Part shown: piece by piece, positions 8,285-15,506 of the stretch | Numbering within the stretch: the stretch's first letter is position 1 | Layout: every line of letters begins with the position of its first letter | Origin: Methylibium sp965279545 | GTDB lineage: Bacteria; Pseudomonadota; Gammaproteobacteria; Burkholderiales; Burkholderiaceae_C | Length of the DNA: 64,000 bases | Assembly: GCF_965279545.1 (NCBI RefSeq) | Contig: NZ_OZ257250.1 | Location: forward strand, 2,666,001 to 2,730,000 | Direction of reading: 5' to 3' | Notes under the pieces: model-generated | The model's database searches: none | The model's input: only the letters and a program-made list of their open reading frames with translations | Told to the model about the DNA's origin: nothing | Translations under genes and position numbers: made by a program

Positions 8285-8587
8285 ATGACCACAGCTTTGA
8301 GCATCATCCGCTCCGCGGTTGGCGTGTTGACGGCCACCTTGGTGCTCTGGCCCTGTCGCGCTGGGGCCGAATCACGCGGTGAACTGCTCTACACCACGTA
8401 CAGCATCACTTGCCACACCTCACAGATGCATTGGCGCGACCAGCGGGTTGTCACCGACTGAACCAGCCTCAAGGCCCAGGTCAGACGGTGGCAGGGCACC
8501 GCCTCGCTGGCGTGGAGCGAGGCTGACATCGCCGACGTGTGCGCTACCTGAACGAGAGCATCTATCGCTTCGGGCAGACTGCCGACC
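8285..8587 (+). pseudogene. Decayed monoheme cytochrome c gene
   Basis: An ATG at 8285 starts a signal-peptide-like sequence (SAVGVLTATLVLWPCRAGA) followed by a cytochrome c core related to small Burkholderiales cytochromes with a CHTSQMHW motif. Three lesions are visible. The first heme cysteine is Ser (TYSITCH, codon 8402-8404). Trp is replaced by a TGA stop at 8459-8461, after which TSLKAQVRRW and ASLAWSEADIAD continue in frame. Near 8540 one base is missing, moving RYLNESIYRFGQT into another frame. The gene cannot make a heme-binding product. Confidence 0.75.
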
Positions 8588-8741
8588 CATCCACGTCGCC
8601 GGGACCGTCGCCCGGTACGGCACGGTCCGGTCCGTACTGCTCCGGTGCTTGGCGGCAGGGCGCCTACGGTTCGCAGCGAATGCCGGAGCTTTCGCTCGGA
8701 CCCATCGCCGCAGCCCACCCGATCCAGCCCTGGTGCCAAGC

Positions 8742-9475
8742 TCAACCCTGTTCCAGGAATCTCTGCGCATCGAGCGCGGCCATGCAGCCGGTGCCGACGC
8801 TGATGATGACCTGCCGATAGATGTGGCCCTGCTCGTCGCCGGCCGCGAAGACGCCGGGCACGCTGGTCATCGTGGCAAAGCTGTTCAGCCCGGTGCGCGT
8901 GATGATGTAGCCGTCCTTCATCTCGAGCTGGCCCTGGAAGATCTCGGTGTTCGGGCGATGCCCGATCGCAATGAAGCAGCCCTTGAGCATCAGGTCCTGC
9001 GTCGCGCCCGTCTGGGTGTTCTTCAGGCGCACGCCGGTCACGCCGCTGGCATCGCCCAGCACCTCGTTGAGCACGTGGCAGAGCTTCAACTCGATCTTGT
9101 CGGCCGCCACCTTCTCCATCAGCCGGTCCACCAGGATGGCCTCGGCCTTGAACTTGAGCAGCAGACTGCGGGACTGCAGGACCGAATCGAACTGGTTGGC
9201 CGTCGCCGCGGCAAGCGGCGCGGCGCACGGATTCACCCGGCTCGCCTTCGGCGTCTCGCCGGCATTGGCCACGGCCGGTCCGGGTTCTTGCGCGAGAGCC
9301 TGCTCCTGGGCAGCAAGCCAGCGGGCCGCATCGTCGGCGCCGAGCTGCGTCACCCCGGTGACGGCCCCTGCCGAGCGCTCGATCTGCAGCATCCGCTGCA
9401 TCGGCGGGTAGCACAGTCCCTGGTCGGCGCAGCCCTGGTTGACGACGACCAGTCGACCTCGTTTCAGCCGGCCGT
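8742..9475 (-). pseudogene. Chimeric remnant: DsbD alpha-domain fragment fused to TrxB C-terminal half
   Basis: One open frame joins two unrelated gene pieces. The upstream part (about 9470-9156) matches the periplasmic alpha domain of DsbD: both redox cysteines are present in NQGCADQGLCYPPM, and it ends at the segment just before DsbD's first membrane helix (SVLQSRSLLL). The downstream part (about 9155-8742) is the last 137 residues of thioredoxin reductase (EAILVDRLMEKV, IAIGHRPNTEIFQGQLE, GVFAAGD, GTGCMAALDAQRFL). The FAD-binding N-terminus and the CxxC centre of TrxB are missing, as is DsbD's signal peptide. Conserved TrxB positions are altered (DEQGHIYRQVIISVG where DVxDHxYRQAITSAG is usual). 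No start codon fits. It is almost certainly non-functional. Confidence 0.75.
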
Positions 9476-9478
9476 GCT

Positions 9479-10255
9479 TTATCCGAACCTGGATTGTGCC
9501 CACTCCATGTCGAACCAAGGCTTCCCGTCTCGGACGGTGATCCAAGGCTGCAGCGGCCCCTTCCCTACGTAGAACGAGAACAGGTTCTGCTGCCGTGGCA
9601 TGGCGGCAGCGAAGCCCTTGTAGAGCCAGTATGCGGAACGGAGCAGTGCCTTGCGCGCCGCACGCCCCGGGTACAGCAGCGCAGCTGGCGCGTCGTGCCC
9701 ATAGTGGTAGGCGAACGTGTGCTGCGCGTGCGGCGCGAACGTGCTGATGGTCTTCTCGACCTCGCGCTCTGTCCAGCGATAGATGAAATTCGGTACGGGA
9801 CCGTTGCGCACGCCCCCGAAGGCGCCACCGTTGAAGTAGACGCCGCGCTGCTCGTAGGTCTCGGTCAGACCTCTGCGCTCAAGCAGGCGCATCAGAGCGC
9901 TGTCCCGGGCCTCGAAGACCAGCACCCCGACACGCGCCGTCCGGTACATCTCGAGCAGCGCGCGGTGCGGCGAGTGGCAGTGGTGCAACGCCGCGTGGAT
10001 CACGACGAAATCGAAGGCCTCGTCGTCCACCGCCAGTTGCTCCGCATCGAGCCGCGCAAAGCCAAAGGGCGTGAACTCCCGTTCGGCGCCATAGGTATCA
10101 TCAACGTTCGAGAACGTCACGTCTCGGTAGCCGAGCCCCTCGAAAACCATCTTGTCGCGCTTCCCGGCGGCCAGCACAAGGATCTTCGCACTGCGATCGG
10201 CGACTTGTGCCGCTAGCGTTTGGCGATAGAACGCCAAGCGTTGATCGTCTTCCAT
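9479..10255 (-). CDS. SAM-dependent class I methyltransferase
   Basis: A 258-residue methyltransferase of the Methyltransf_11 type. Motif I is a variant (KILVLAAGKRDK) in place of the common GxGxG. Acidic residues follow (TFSNVDDTYG), and then the post-II region DFVVIHAALHHCHSPHRALLEMYR. The C-terminal half (FIYRWTEREVEKTIS and beyond) is not recognised and may hold the acceptor-binding part. The ATG at 10255 has AGGGAG 8 bases upstream. It is the only intact gene between decayed genes, and its base composition looks less GC-rich than the core genome, so it is probably island cargo. The substrate is unknown; glycan- or lipid-modifying relatives exist. Confidence 0.75.
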   Translation of the reverse strand: MEDDQRLAFYRQTLAAQVADRSAKILVLAAGKRDKMVFEGLGYRDVTFSNVDDTYGAEREFTPFGFARLDAEQLAVDDEAFDFVVIHAALHHCHSPHRALLEMYRTARVGVLVFEARDSALMRLLERRGLTETYEQRGVYFNGGAFGGVRNGPVPNFIYRWTEREVEKTISTFAPHAQHTFAYHYGHDAPAALLYPGRAARKALLRSAYWLYKGFAAAMPRQQNLFSFYVGKGPLQPWITVRDGKPWFDMEWAQSRFG

Positions 10256-10291
10256 TTTCTGGACTCCCTGGGCGCCCAATGTAACGCACGT

Positions 10292-10640
10292 TCAGGATGT
10301 CAGCGCGTCGTACTCGTGCTCGCAGACTGTGCCTGCCGCTCCGCGTTCGTCAGCAATGTGGGCCAGGGATCCCGCGTGCTCGTCAGCGCGGCGCTGCAGC
10401 TCGGCAAGCACTCCGGCGGGCGCATGGTTGGACAGCTTGGAGATTGCCGGCAGCTTGACGGGCGATGGTGACGAGGGCGGTAACGCGCGGCTATAGCCGA
10501 CCGGCAGCAGCGTCAGCGCGAGCAGCCTGCAGCTTGCGTTCGAACTCATCCGAGATATCCTTCTGTGCGGCGGTGCGCTGCTCTTCCTCAGCCCGAGCAG
10601 CGGCCTCGGCTGCGCGTGCGGATTGGTCGTTGCCAGCATG
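10292..10640 (-). pseudogene. Decayed phage DUF2514 (Rz-like) gene
   Basis: The minus strand carries a split coiled-coil protein. One frame reads AARAEEEQRTAAQKDISDEF and continues to QAARADAAAGRL, then hits an amber stop at 10491-10493. The remainder is in another frame, ending VLAELQRRADEHAGSLAHIA and CEHEYDAL. The Glu/Arg/Ala-rich heptads, the RADEHAGSLAHIADE segment and the CExxYDAL end match DUF2514, a family found in lysis cassettes of Burkholderiales prophages. At least one stop and one frameshift make it a pseudogene. No neighbouring holin or endolysin survives. Confidence 0.6.
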
Positions 10641-10681
10641 CTCGGAACTCCACGCAGCACGATCTACGAGTGGACACCCGA

Positions 10682-10996
10682 GCTGCGCGGCCATCGACCT
10701 GGCCCAGGCCGTACGGCCAACGCTCTCGCCGTTCCTGTTCGCCAAGCGCGACGGCAAGAGCTACATCGCCGAGGGGACCGGTGAAGCCCACGGCTGGAAC
10801 TCGATATGGCAGCGGTTCATGGACCGGGTGCTCGCCGAGACCAGGGTCAAGGTGCGGTTCGCCGAGCACGACCTGCGCGCGAAGTGCGCCAGCGATGCCG
10901 CGTCGCTCGAGCACACCCGGGCGCATGCTGTCGCATGCCGACGCGCGAACCACCTAGCAGATCTACCGGCGCGCAAGCCGGAGCGCGTGGGCCGCT
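10682..10996 (+). pseudogene. Tyrosine recombinase (phage integrase), decayed C-terminal fragment
   Basis: A 3' piece of an integrase. LSPFLFAKRDGKSYI and GWNSIWQRFMDRVLAET lead to the HxxR box (FAEHDLRAKCASDAASLEH). A one-base shift near 10924 then moves the LSHADARTT segment into another frame. A TAG stop follows at 10955-10957, and QIYRR with the nucleophile Tyr continues after it. A second shift precedes KPERV. Everything N-terminal to about residue 200 of a normal integrase is absent. It lies about 80 bases from the 3' end of tRNA-Arg, the usual place for an island integrase. Confidence 0.72.
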
Positions 10997-11025
10997 CGGC
11001 CGCGGTTGGGTTGAAAGCACAGGCA

Positions 11026-11062
11026 AGAAAAAACGGGTCAGCTCCTGTGAAGCCAACCCGTT
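11026..11062 (-). terminator. Rho-independent terminator of tRNA-Arg
   Basis: Read on the minus strand, AACGGGT (11062-11056) pairs with ACCCGTT (11038-11032), with an extra GCT/AGC pairing inside the loop, followed by a T tract (11033-11028). It begins about 18 bases downstream of the tRNA CCA end. Confidence 0.75.
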
Positions 11063-11079
11063 GTTTCGTCGAGCAAATC

Positions 11080-11156
11080 TGGTGCGGCTGGCAGGAATCG
11101 AACCCACGACCCCTTGGTTCGTAGCCAAGTACTCTATCCAGCTGAGCTACAGCCGC
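11080..11156 (-). tRNA. tRNA-Arg (anticodon ACG)
   Basis: A 77-base minus-strand tRNA. The acceptor arms GCGGCTG and CAGCCGC pair, the D-arm is TAGCTCAGCTGGATAGAG, the anticodon loop is CTACGAA (anticodon ACG) in a CTTGG/CCAAG stem, and the T-arm contains GGTTCGAATCC. CCA is encoded. It lies 38 bases downstream of hemY on the same strand. The integrase remnant and island lie against its 3' end, so this is the likely chromosomal attachment site. Confidence 0.97.
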
Positions 11157-11194
11157 ATCAAGCCTCGCAGTTTAGCACGAAGCCCATTCGCGCC

Positions 11195-12442
11195 TCAACC
11201 GAGTGCGGCGGCGGAGCGGAAGCACTGGGCTGCGCGCTCGTCGTCACGGTCCTGCTCCGCCATCGCCGCCAGGTGGAGCCAGGCCTCGCGGCGCACCGCC
11301 GGCGACAGCGCATCGTCGCGCGCGGCCTGCTCGAGCAGGGCACGGGCCTTGCCCCAGAGTTGCCGCGCCATCATCGCGCGGCCGATCCCGTAGGCCAACG
11401 CGCCCTCGCCCGGACAGGACTGCAGCGCCGCCTCGAGTCGTGGCAGCCATTCGGGGCCGATGCCATCGACGGCATCGGCCAGCGCGAAAGCCAGCGTGTC
11501 GCGCTCCTCGCGCGGCAAACCGGCCGCACGGTCCCAGAACGGCCGCAGCCAGGTCCGCGCATCCTCCGTCGCGCCGAGCGCGACCAATTGACGGGCCGCA
11601 TGCGACGCCACGACCACATCGCGCCGGTCGGCTGGGTCGAATTCGCGCCAGACGCGCTTGGTCTGGTCGGTGTCGCGGGCCGCATCGATGGCCTCGATCG
11701 CCAAGGTGCGCATCAGCCCCTGCGCGGCGGTCGGCGAGAAGCCCTGGTGCTTGGCGAGCAGGCGTGCGGTCTTCAGGGCTTCCAGCGGCTCTTGCGCGAG
11801 GCGTGCCGCCTTCAGCTTCAGGCGCAGCGCCTGGGTCCGGCGCGAAACGCCGGGCGGCAATTGCGCCAGCAGCTCCAGCGTGCGGGCGGCATCGCGGTCG
11901 TCGAGCGCCCATTCGGCCGCCAGCAGCTGGGCGCCCTCTTCGGCCGAGCGTGCGGCGGCGCTGCGATGGGCCAGGTCGAGCGCGCGCGCGAGCTGTTCGT
12001 CACGCCGCACCCGGTCCTGCAGGCGGTGCAGGCTGCCGGCCGCCAGCAGGTGGCCGAGCACGGTGAATTCGGTGTCCTGCCTGAGTTCGGGGGTGTCGGC
12101 CTGGATCGCCACTGCCCGCTGTGCGGCCTTGTGGGCGCGCCCGTAGCGGCCGCCGAAATACTGCGACAACGCCTCGCGCAGCGCGCCCTGGGCGATGCGG
12201 TCGCGGCGCGACACGCGCCATTCACGTGCGCGCTGCGGCAGGCCGATGAGCAAACCGACCGCCTGGATCAGCGCATTGAGCACGAGGCACAACACGACCA
12301 GGGCCACCATGAACAGATTGAATGACAGGTCCACGCGCCACGGGGCCCAGTACAGCGTGACGAGGTTGTCGTTGCTGCCGAGCAGGCTGGCCGCCACCAC
12401 CGCCACGATGGCCAGCAACAGCAACCAGATCACGCTGCGCAT
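11195..12442 (-). CDS. hemY: HemY-like TPR membrane protein
   Basis: A 415-residue protein of the proteobacterial HemY family (not the protoporphyrinogen oxidase of the same name). Two hydrophobic segments at about residues 2-20 and 42-66 flank the HemY_N motif (LYWAPWRVDLSFNLF). The rest is helical repeat with TPR character: AEWALDDRDAARTLELLAQL, ALEQAARDDALSPAVRREAW. It is the last gene of hemC-D-X-Y, 13 bases after hemX. Its biochemical role is not established; a structural or late heme-pathway role is assumed from the operon. Confidence 0.88.
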   Translation of the reverse strand: MRSVIWLLLLAIVAVVAASLLGSNDNLVTLYWAPWRVDLSFNLFMVALVVLCLVLNALIQAVGLLIGLPQRAREWRVSRRDRIAQGALREALSQYFGGRYGRAHKAAQRAVAIQADTPELRQDTEFTVLGHLLAAGSLHRLQDRVRRDEQLARALDLAHRSAAARSAEEGAQLLAAEWALDDRDAARTLELLAQLPPGVSRRTQALRLKLKAARLAQEPLEALKTARLLAKHQGFSPTAAQGLMRTLAIEAIDAARDTDQTKRVWREFDPADRRDVVVASHAARQLVALGATEDARTWLRPFWDRAAGLPREERDTLAFALADAVDGIGPEWLPRLEAALQSCPGEGALAYGIGRAMMARQLWGKARALLEQAARDDALSPAVRREAWLHLAAMAEQDRDDERAAQCFRSAAALG

Positions 12443-12455
12443 CGGAGCCGGAGCC

Positions 12456-13592
12456 TCAGCGGCCCGCTGCAGCGGCCGTCAGTGCCGCGAGCGTGTCGTC
12501 CGGGCGCGGCACGCCCGCCTGCCTCGCTTGCTGGGCCACGCCGCGCAGCAGTTCGTTCAGCAGCTGCGTCTTGCGCGCGCTGCGGTCGAAGTAGTTGTCG
12601 ATCGCGGTCAGCGCACCCTGCAGGTCGGACTGCGCGGTGTCGAACTGGCGGCTCATCAGCGCCAGGCGGGCGTTGAGCAGCTTCAGTTTCACGTTCTCGC
12701 GCAGGAAGAAGCTCTGCTCCGGCGCGAGCAGCATGGCCTGAGGCTGGTCGATGCGCGTCACGCGCAGCAGGCCGCGCGCTTCGGACCAGACACCGAGCCA
12801 CCACTCGGCCGCACGGGCAGGCAGCCAGCCGAGGCCCGTCGCCGATGCGGCGCCGGACGCCGGCTCGAGCGCGCCTGCGGCCGCGCCGCGCGACACGGCA
12901 TGCGGCGACCGGGCCTCCGCCAGCCGCTGCAGATCGAGCACCTGCAAAGGGGCTTCGTCAACGAGCCGCACGGCTTCGTCGAGCTTGATCGCGAGCGAAG
13001 CGAGGTCGGCCACGCTCACGGCCTTGACGCGGTCGAGGTCGCGCGCGATCGCGCGGCGCACCGGTTCGAGCCGTGGCTGGTTGACGCGCGCGAGGCGTTC
13101 GTCCGCCGCCCTCAGCGCCGCCACCAGCGGAGCCGCGCTGCCGGTGATCGCCGTCTGCTGCAAGGCGACGCGGATGCCGGCGTCGATGTCGACCACCAGG
13201 TTCTCGTCGCGGGCCCGCGACAGCGACTGGATCAGCTCCTCGAGCTGGCCGCGCTGGGCCGTGATCTCGGCGAGGCGGTTTTCGGCCAGCGTCGCCTTGG
13301 CCACCGCTTCGCGCGAGAGTTCCTGCGCCTGCTTGGCCAGCAGTTGTGCTTCGGTGGCCTGGACCGAACTGTCCTGCTGGCGGCGCACCAGCTCCTGCTC
13401 CAGCGTGCGCACGCGGCGCTGGCCGTACCAGGCGACCGAGAGCGCCGCCACGCTGACAAGCAACAGCAGCAGCGCCAGCGCAAACTGCAAGCGCCGCGAC
13501 CGCATCGAGCGGACCGTCGGCTGCACGGCCACGGGCGAGGAAGGCGGGGTGGGCGCGGGCGGCGCGACAGTCGGCTGTGGGGAGTCGCTCAC
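12456..13592 (-). CDS. hemX: HemX-family membrane protein (uroporphyrinogen-III C-methyltransferase-like)
   Basis: A 378-residue protein with a short Pro-rich cytoplasmic lead, one transmembrane helix (about residues 36-56, LQFALALLLLLVSVAALSVA), a long periplasmic coiled coil (about 60-125), and an alpha-helical domain ending at the C-terminus. This is the HemX layout. The family is often labelled a uroporphyrinogen methyltransferase, but no methyltransferase motif can be seen here, so a scaffold or regulatory role is more likely. It sits between hemD and hemY, 23 bases after hemD. Confidence 0.85.
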   Translation of the reverse strand: MSDSPQPTVAPPAPTPPSSPVAVQPTVRSMRSRRLQFALALLLLLVSVAALSVAWYGQRRVRTLEQELVRRQQDSSVQATEAQLLAKQAQELSREAVAKATLAENRLAEITAQRGQLEELIQSLSRARDENLVVDIDAGIRVALQQTAITGSAAPLVAALRAADERLARVNQPRLEPVRRAIARDLDRVKAVSVADLASLAIKLDEAVRLVDEAPLQVLDLQRLAEARSPHAVSRGAAAGALEPASGAASATGLGWLPARAAEWWLGVWSEARGLLRVTRIDQPQAMLLAPEQSFFLRENVKLKLLNARLALMSRQFDTAQSDLQGALTAIDNYFDRSARKTQLLNELLRGVAQQARQAGVPRPDDTLAALTAAAAGR

Positions 13593-13615
13593 GGTGCGTC
13601 CGATTCTATCGGCCG

Positions 13616-14416
13616 CTATCGACCGGCTCGCAGGGATCCGATCGCCGCAACGATGGCATCGAGCGTCGGCGGCGCCTCGATCACCCTGCCGAAGCCGGCG
13701 TCACGCGCACGCTGCGCAATGCGCGGGTGGGTCGTGAGGGCCTGCGCGGCGCGCCAGTCCGACGGACCGGACGCACCGGCGGTCAGGGCTTCGAGCTGAT
13801 CGATCGCCTCCGAACTGCTGAACAGCCACAGGTGCTCGGCCGGCAACGCCAGCGCCTGCGCCCACAAGGCCTGCAGCGCGGCATCGAGCCGGGGCGGCAC
13901 GCGGCGGTAGGCGGCGACGAGATCGACCCGGGCACCCGCCTCGCGCAGCATCTGGGACAGCCATTCGCGGCCGCGGCCCTGCACCTCGGCATCGACGCTG
14001 CCGCGCACGATGAGCACCGAGCCACCCTGCCACGGCCCCTGCGCCTCCAGCACGGCCCACAGTGCTTCCGAATCGAAACGCCCCGCGTCGAGCGGCGGCT
14101 CGACGATCGCGTCCGGCGGCACCCCGGCGGCACGCAAAGCTGCACTCGTGCCCGGCCCGGGTGAGCCACAGCGCAGCGCGGCCGGCCAGTCGCTGCCGGC
14201 CGGCCGCTGCGCGAAGAACTGCGTCACCGCATTCGGGCTGACGAACACCAGCAGCCGACGTAGCGACAAGGTCTGCCAGGCCGAGCGCACCGGCGCCGGG
14301 TCGGCCGGCGCCTCGATCGCGATCAGCGGCAACGCCGCCGCCACGACCCCGCGTTCGGCCAGCCGCGCCACCCACTCGCGCGCCTGCTCCTCGGGACGGG
14401 TGACGAGCACGCGCAT
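13616..14416 (-). CDS. hemD: Uroporphyrinogen-III synthase
   Basis: A 266-residue cytosolic enzyme that cyclises and inverts hydroxymethylbilane to uroporphyrinogen III. The N-terminus MRVLVTRPEEQAREWVARL is typical. The two Rossmann-like lobes show LLVFVSPNAVTQFF and VLIVRGSVDAEVQGRGREWL, with YRRVPPRLDAA and WLFSSSEAIDQLEAL in the second lobe. The length is normal. It follows hemC by 29 bases on the minus strand, so the branch-point enzymes of tetrapyrrole synthesis are made together. Confidence 0.93.
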   Translation of the reverse strand: MRVLVTRPEEQAREWVARLAERGVVAAALPLIAIEAPADPAPVRSAWQTLSLRRLLVFVSPNAVTQFFAQRPAGSDWPAALRCGSPGPGTSAALRAAGVPPDAIVEPPLDAGRFDSEALWAVLEAQGPWQGGSVLIVRGSVDAEVQGRGREWLSQMLREAGARVDLVAAYRRVPPRLDAALQALWAQALALPAEHLWLFSSSEAIDQLEALTAGASGPSDWRAAQALTTHPRIAQRARDAGFGRVIEAPPTLDAIVAAIGSLRAGR

Positions 14417-14445
14417 GCGGCTGAGGCCCGTCGAAACGGAGACCT

Positions 14446-15399
14446 TCAGAGCGCCGCCAGCAGCGCGGCACCGCCGCGCTCGCGCAGCTGCTGCGCCGCC
14501 GCCAGGCCCAGTGCTTCAGCCGCAGCGGTATCGGCCACGGCCGCGCCGGCCTCGGCGTGCACCAGCGCGGGCACAGCCTCGGCCACGCTGCCCAATGCCG
14601 CCCGCAGCACCAGCCGGCCGTCGGCCTGCCACTGGGCATGGGCCGCCAGCGGCATGCTGCAGCTGCCGCCGAGCGCCCGCGACACCGCGCGCTCGGCGTG
14701 CACCGCCAGCCAGCTCGGCTCGTGGATCAGCGCGCGCAACACGTTCCACAGCGCCGGGTGGCGCTCGGGCGCATCGGCGCGCAGTTCGATGCCGAGCGCG
14801 CCCTGGCCCGCGGCCGGGATCATCACGTCGGGCTCGAACACGCTGCGGATGCGCTCGGCCAGGCCCAGGCGCTTCAGGCCCGCGGCCGCCAGCACGATGG
14901 CGTCGTACTGGCCTTCGTCGAGCTTGCGCAGGCGCGTGTCGAGGTTGCCGCGCAGCGGCTCGATGCGCAGGTCGGGCCGCTGCGCGCGCAGCTGGCTGAG
15001 CCGCCGCAGGCTCGAGGTGCCGACCACCGCGCCGGCCGGCAGCGCGGCCAGGTCGGCGTGGCGCGGCGACACCCAGGCGTCGCGCGGGTCCTCGCGCTCC
15101 AGCACCGCAGCGAGCACGAAGCCCGCCGGCAGGTCCATCGGCACGTCCTTCAGCGAGTGCACCGCGAGGTGGGCCTCGCCCGTTTCGAGCGCGGTCTCGA
15201 GCTCCTTGACGAACAGGCCCTTGCCGCCCACCTTGCTGAGCGTGCGATCGAGGATCTGGTCGCCGCGCGTCGTCATCCCCAGCAGCTCGACCGGTGCGCT
15301 CAGGCGCGCACCGAGCAGCGCACGCACATGCTCGGCCTGCCACAGCGCCAACCGGCTCTCGCGGGTCGCGATGACCCAGGGTTCTCGATGCGCATCCAT
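14446..15399 (-). CDS. hemC: Hydroxymethylbilane synthase (porphobilinogen deaminase)
   Basis: A 317-residue enzyme joining four porphobilinogen molecules into hydroxymethylbilane. Signatures: ATRESRLALWQAEHV, TTRGDQILDRTLSKVGGKG, the HSLKDVP substrate loop, VGTSSLRR, and the cofactor-binding cysteine in LGGSCSMPLAAHA. First gene of the hem unit. The ATG at 15399 lies only six bases after a TAGCAT -10-like box (15411-15406, minus) within an extended -10 context (TGC-TAGCAT), and there is no Shine-Dalgarno site, so the mRNA may be leaderless. Confidence 0.96.
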   Translation of the reverse strand: MDAHREPWVIATRESRLALWQAEHVRALLGARLSAPVELLGMTTRGDQILDRTLSKVGGKGLFVKELETALETGEAHLAVHSLKDVPMDLPAGFVLAAVLEREDPRDAWVSPRHADLAALPAGAVVGTSSLRRLSQLRAQRPDLRIEPLRGNLDTRLRKLDEGQYDAIVLAAAGLKRLGLAERIRSVFEPDVMIPAAGQGALGIELRADAPERHPALWNVLRALIHEPSWLAVHAERAVSRALGGSCSMPLAAHAQWQADGRLVLRAALGSVAEAVPALVHAEAGAAVADTAAAEALGLAAAQQLRERGGAALLAAL

Positions 15400-15405
15400 G
15401 CGGGA

Positions 15406-15460
15406 ATGCTAGCAGCGCGTCGGCTGGCCCCGACGACGCTGGCATGCGCACTGCTAGCAT
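15406..15460. promoter_or_regulatory. Symmetric divergent hemC/ppc promoter region
   Basis: ATGCTAGCAG (15406-15415) and CTGCTAGCAT (15451-15460) form a perfect 10-base inverted repeat with a 35-base centre. Each arm carries an extended -10 (TGC-TAGCAT) pointing outward: the left arm toward hemC with its ATG six bases away, the right arm toward ppc with a leader of about 40 bases. No strong -35 hexamers are seen. The -35 windows of the two promoters would overlap. Confidence 0.5.
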
Positions 15461-15506
15461 CCCTGCGCCTTCGCGCTTCCCCCTCCACCCGACTCTCCTC
15501 CGGACC

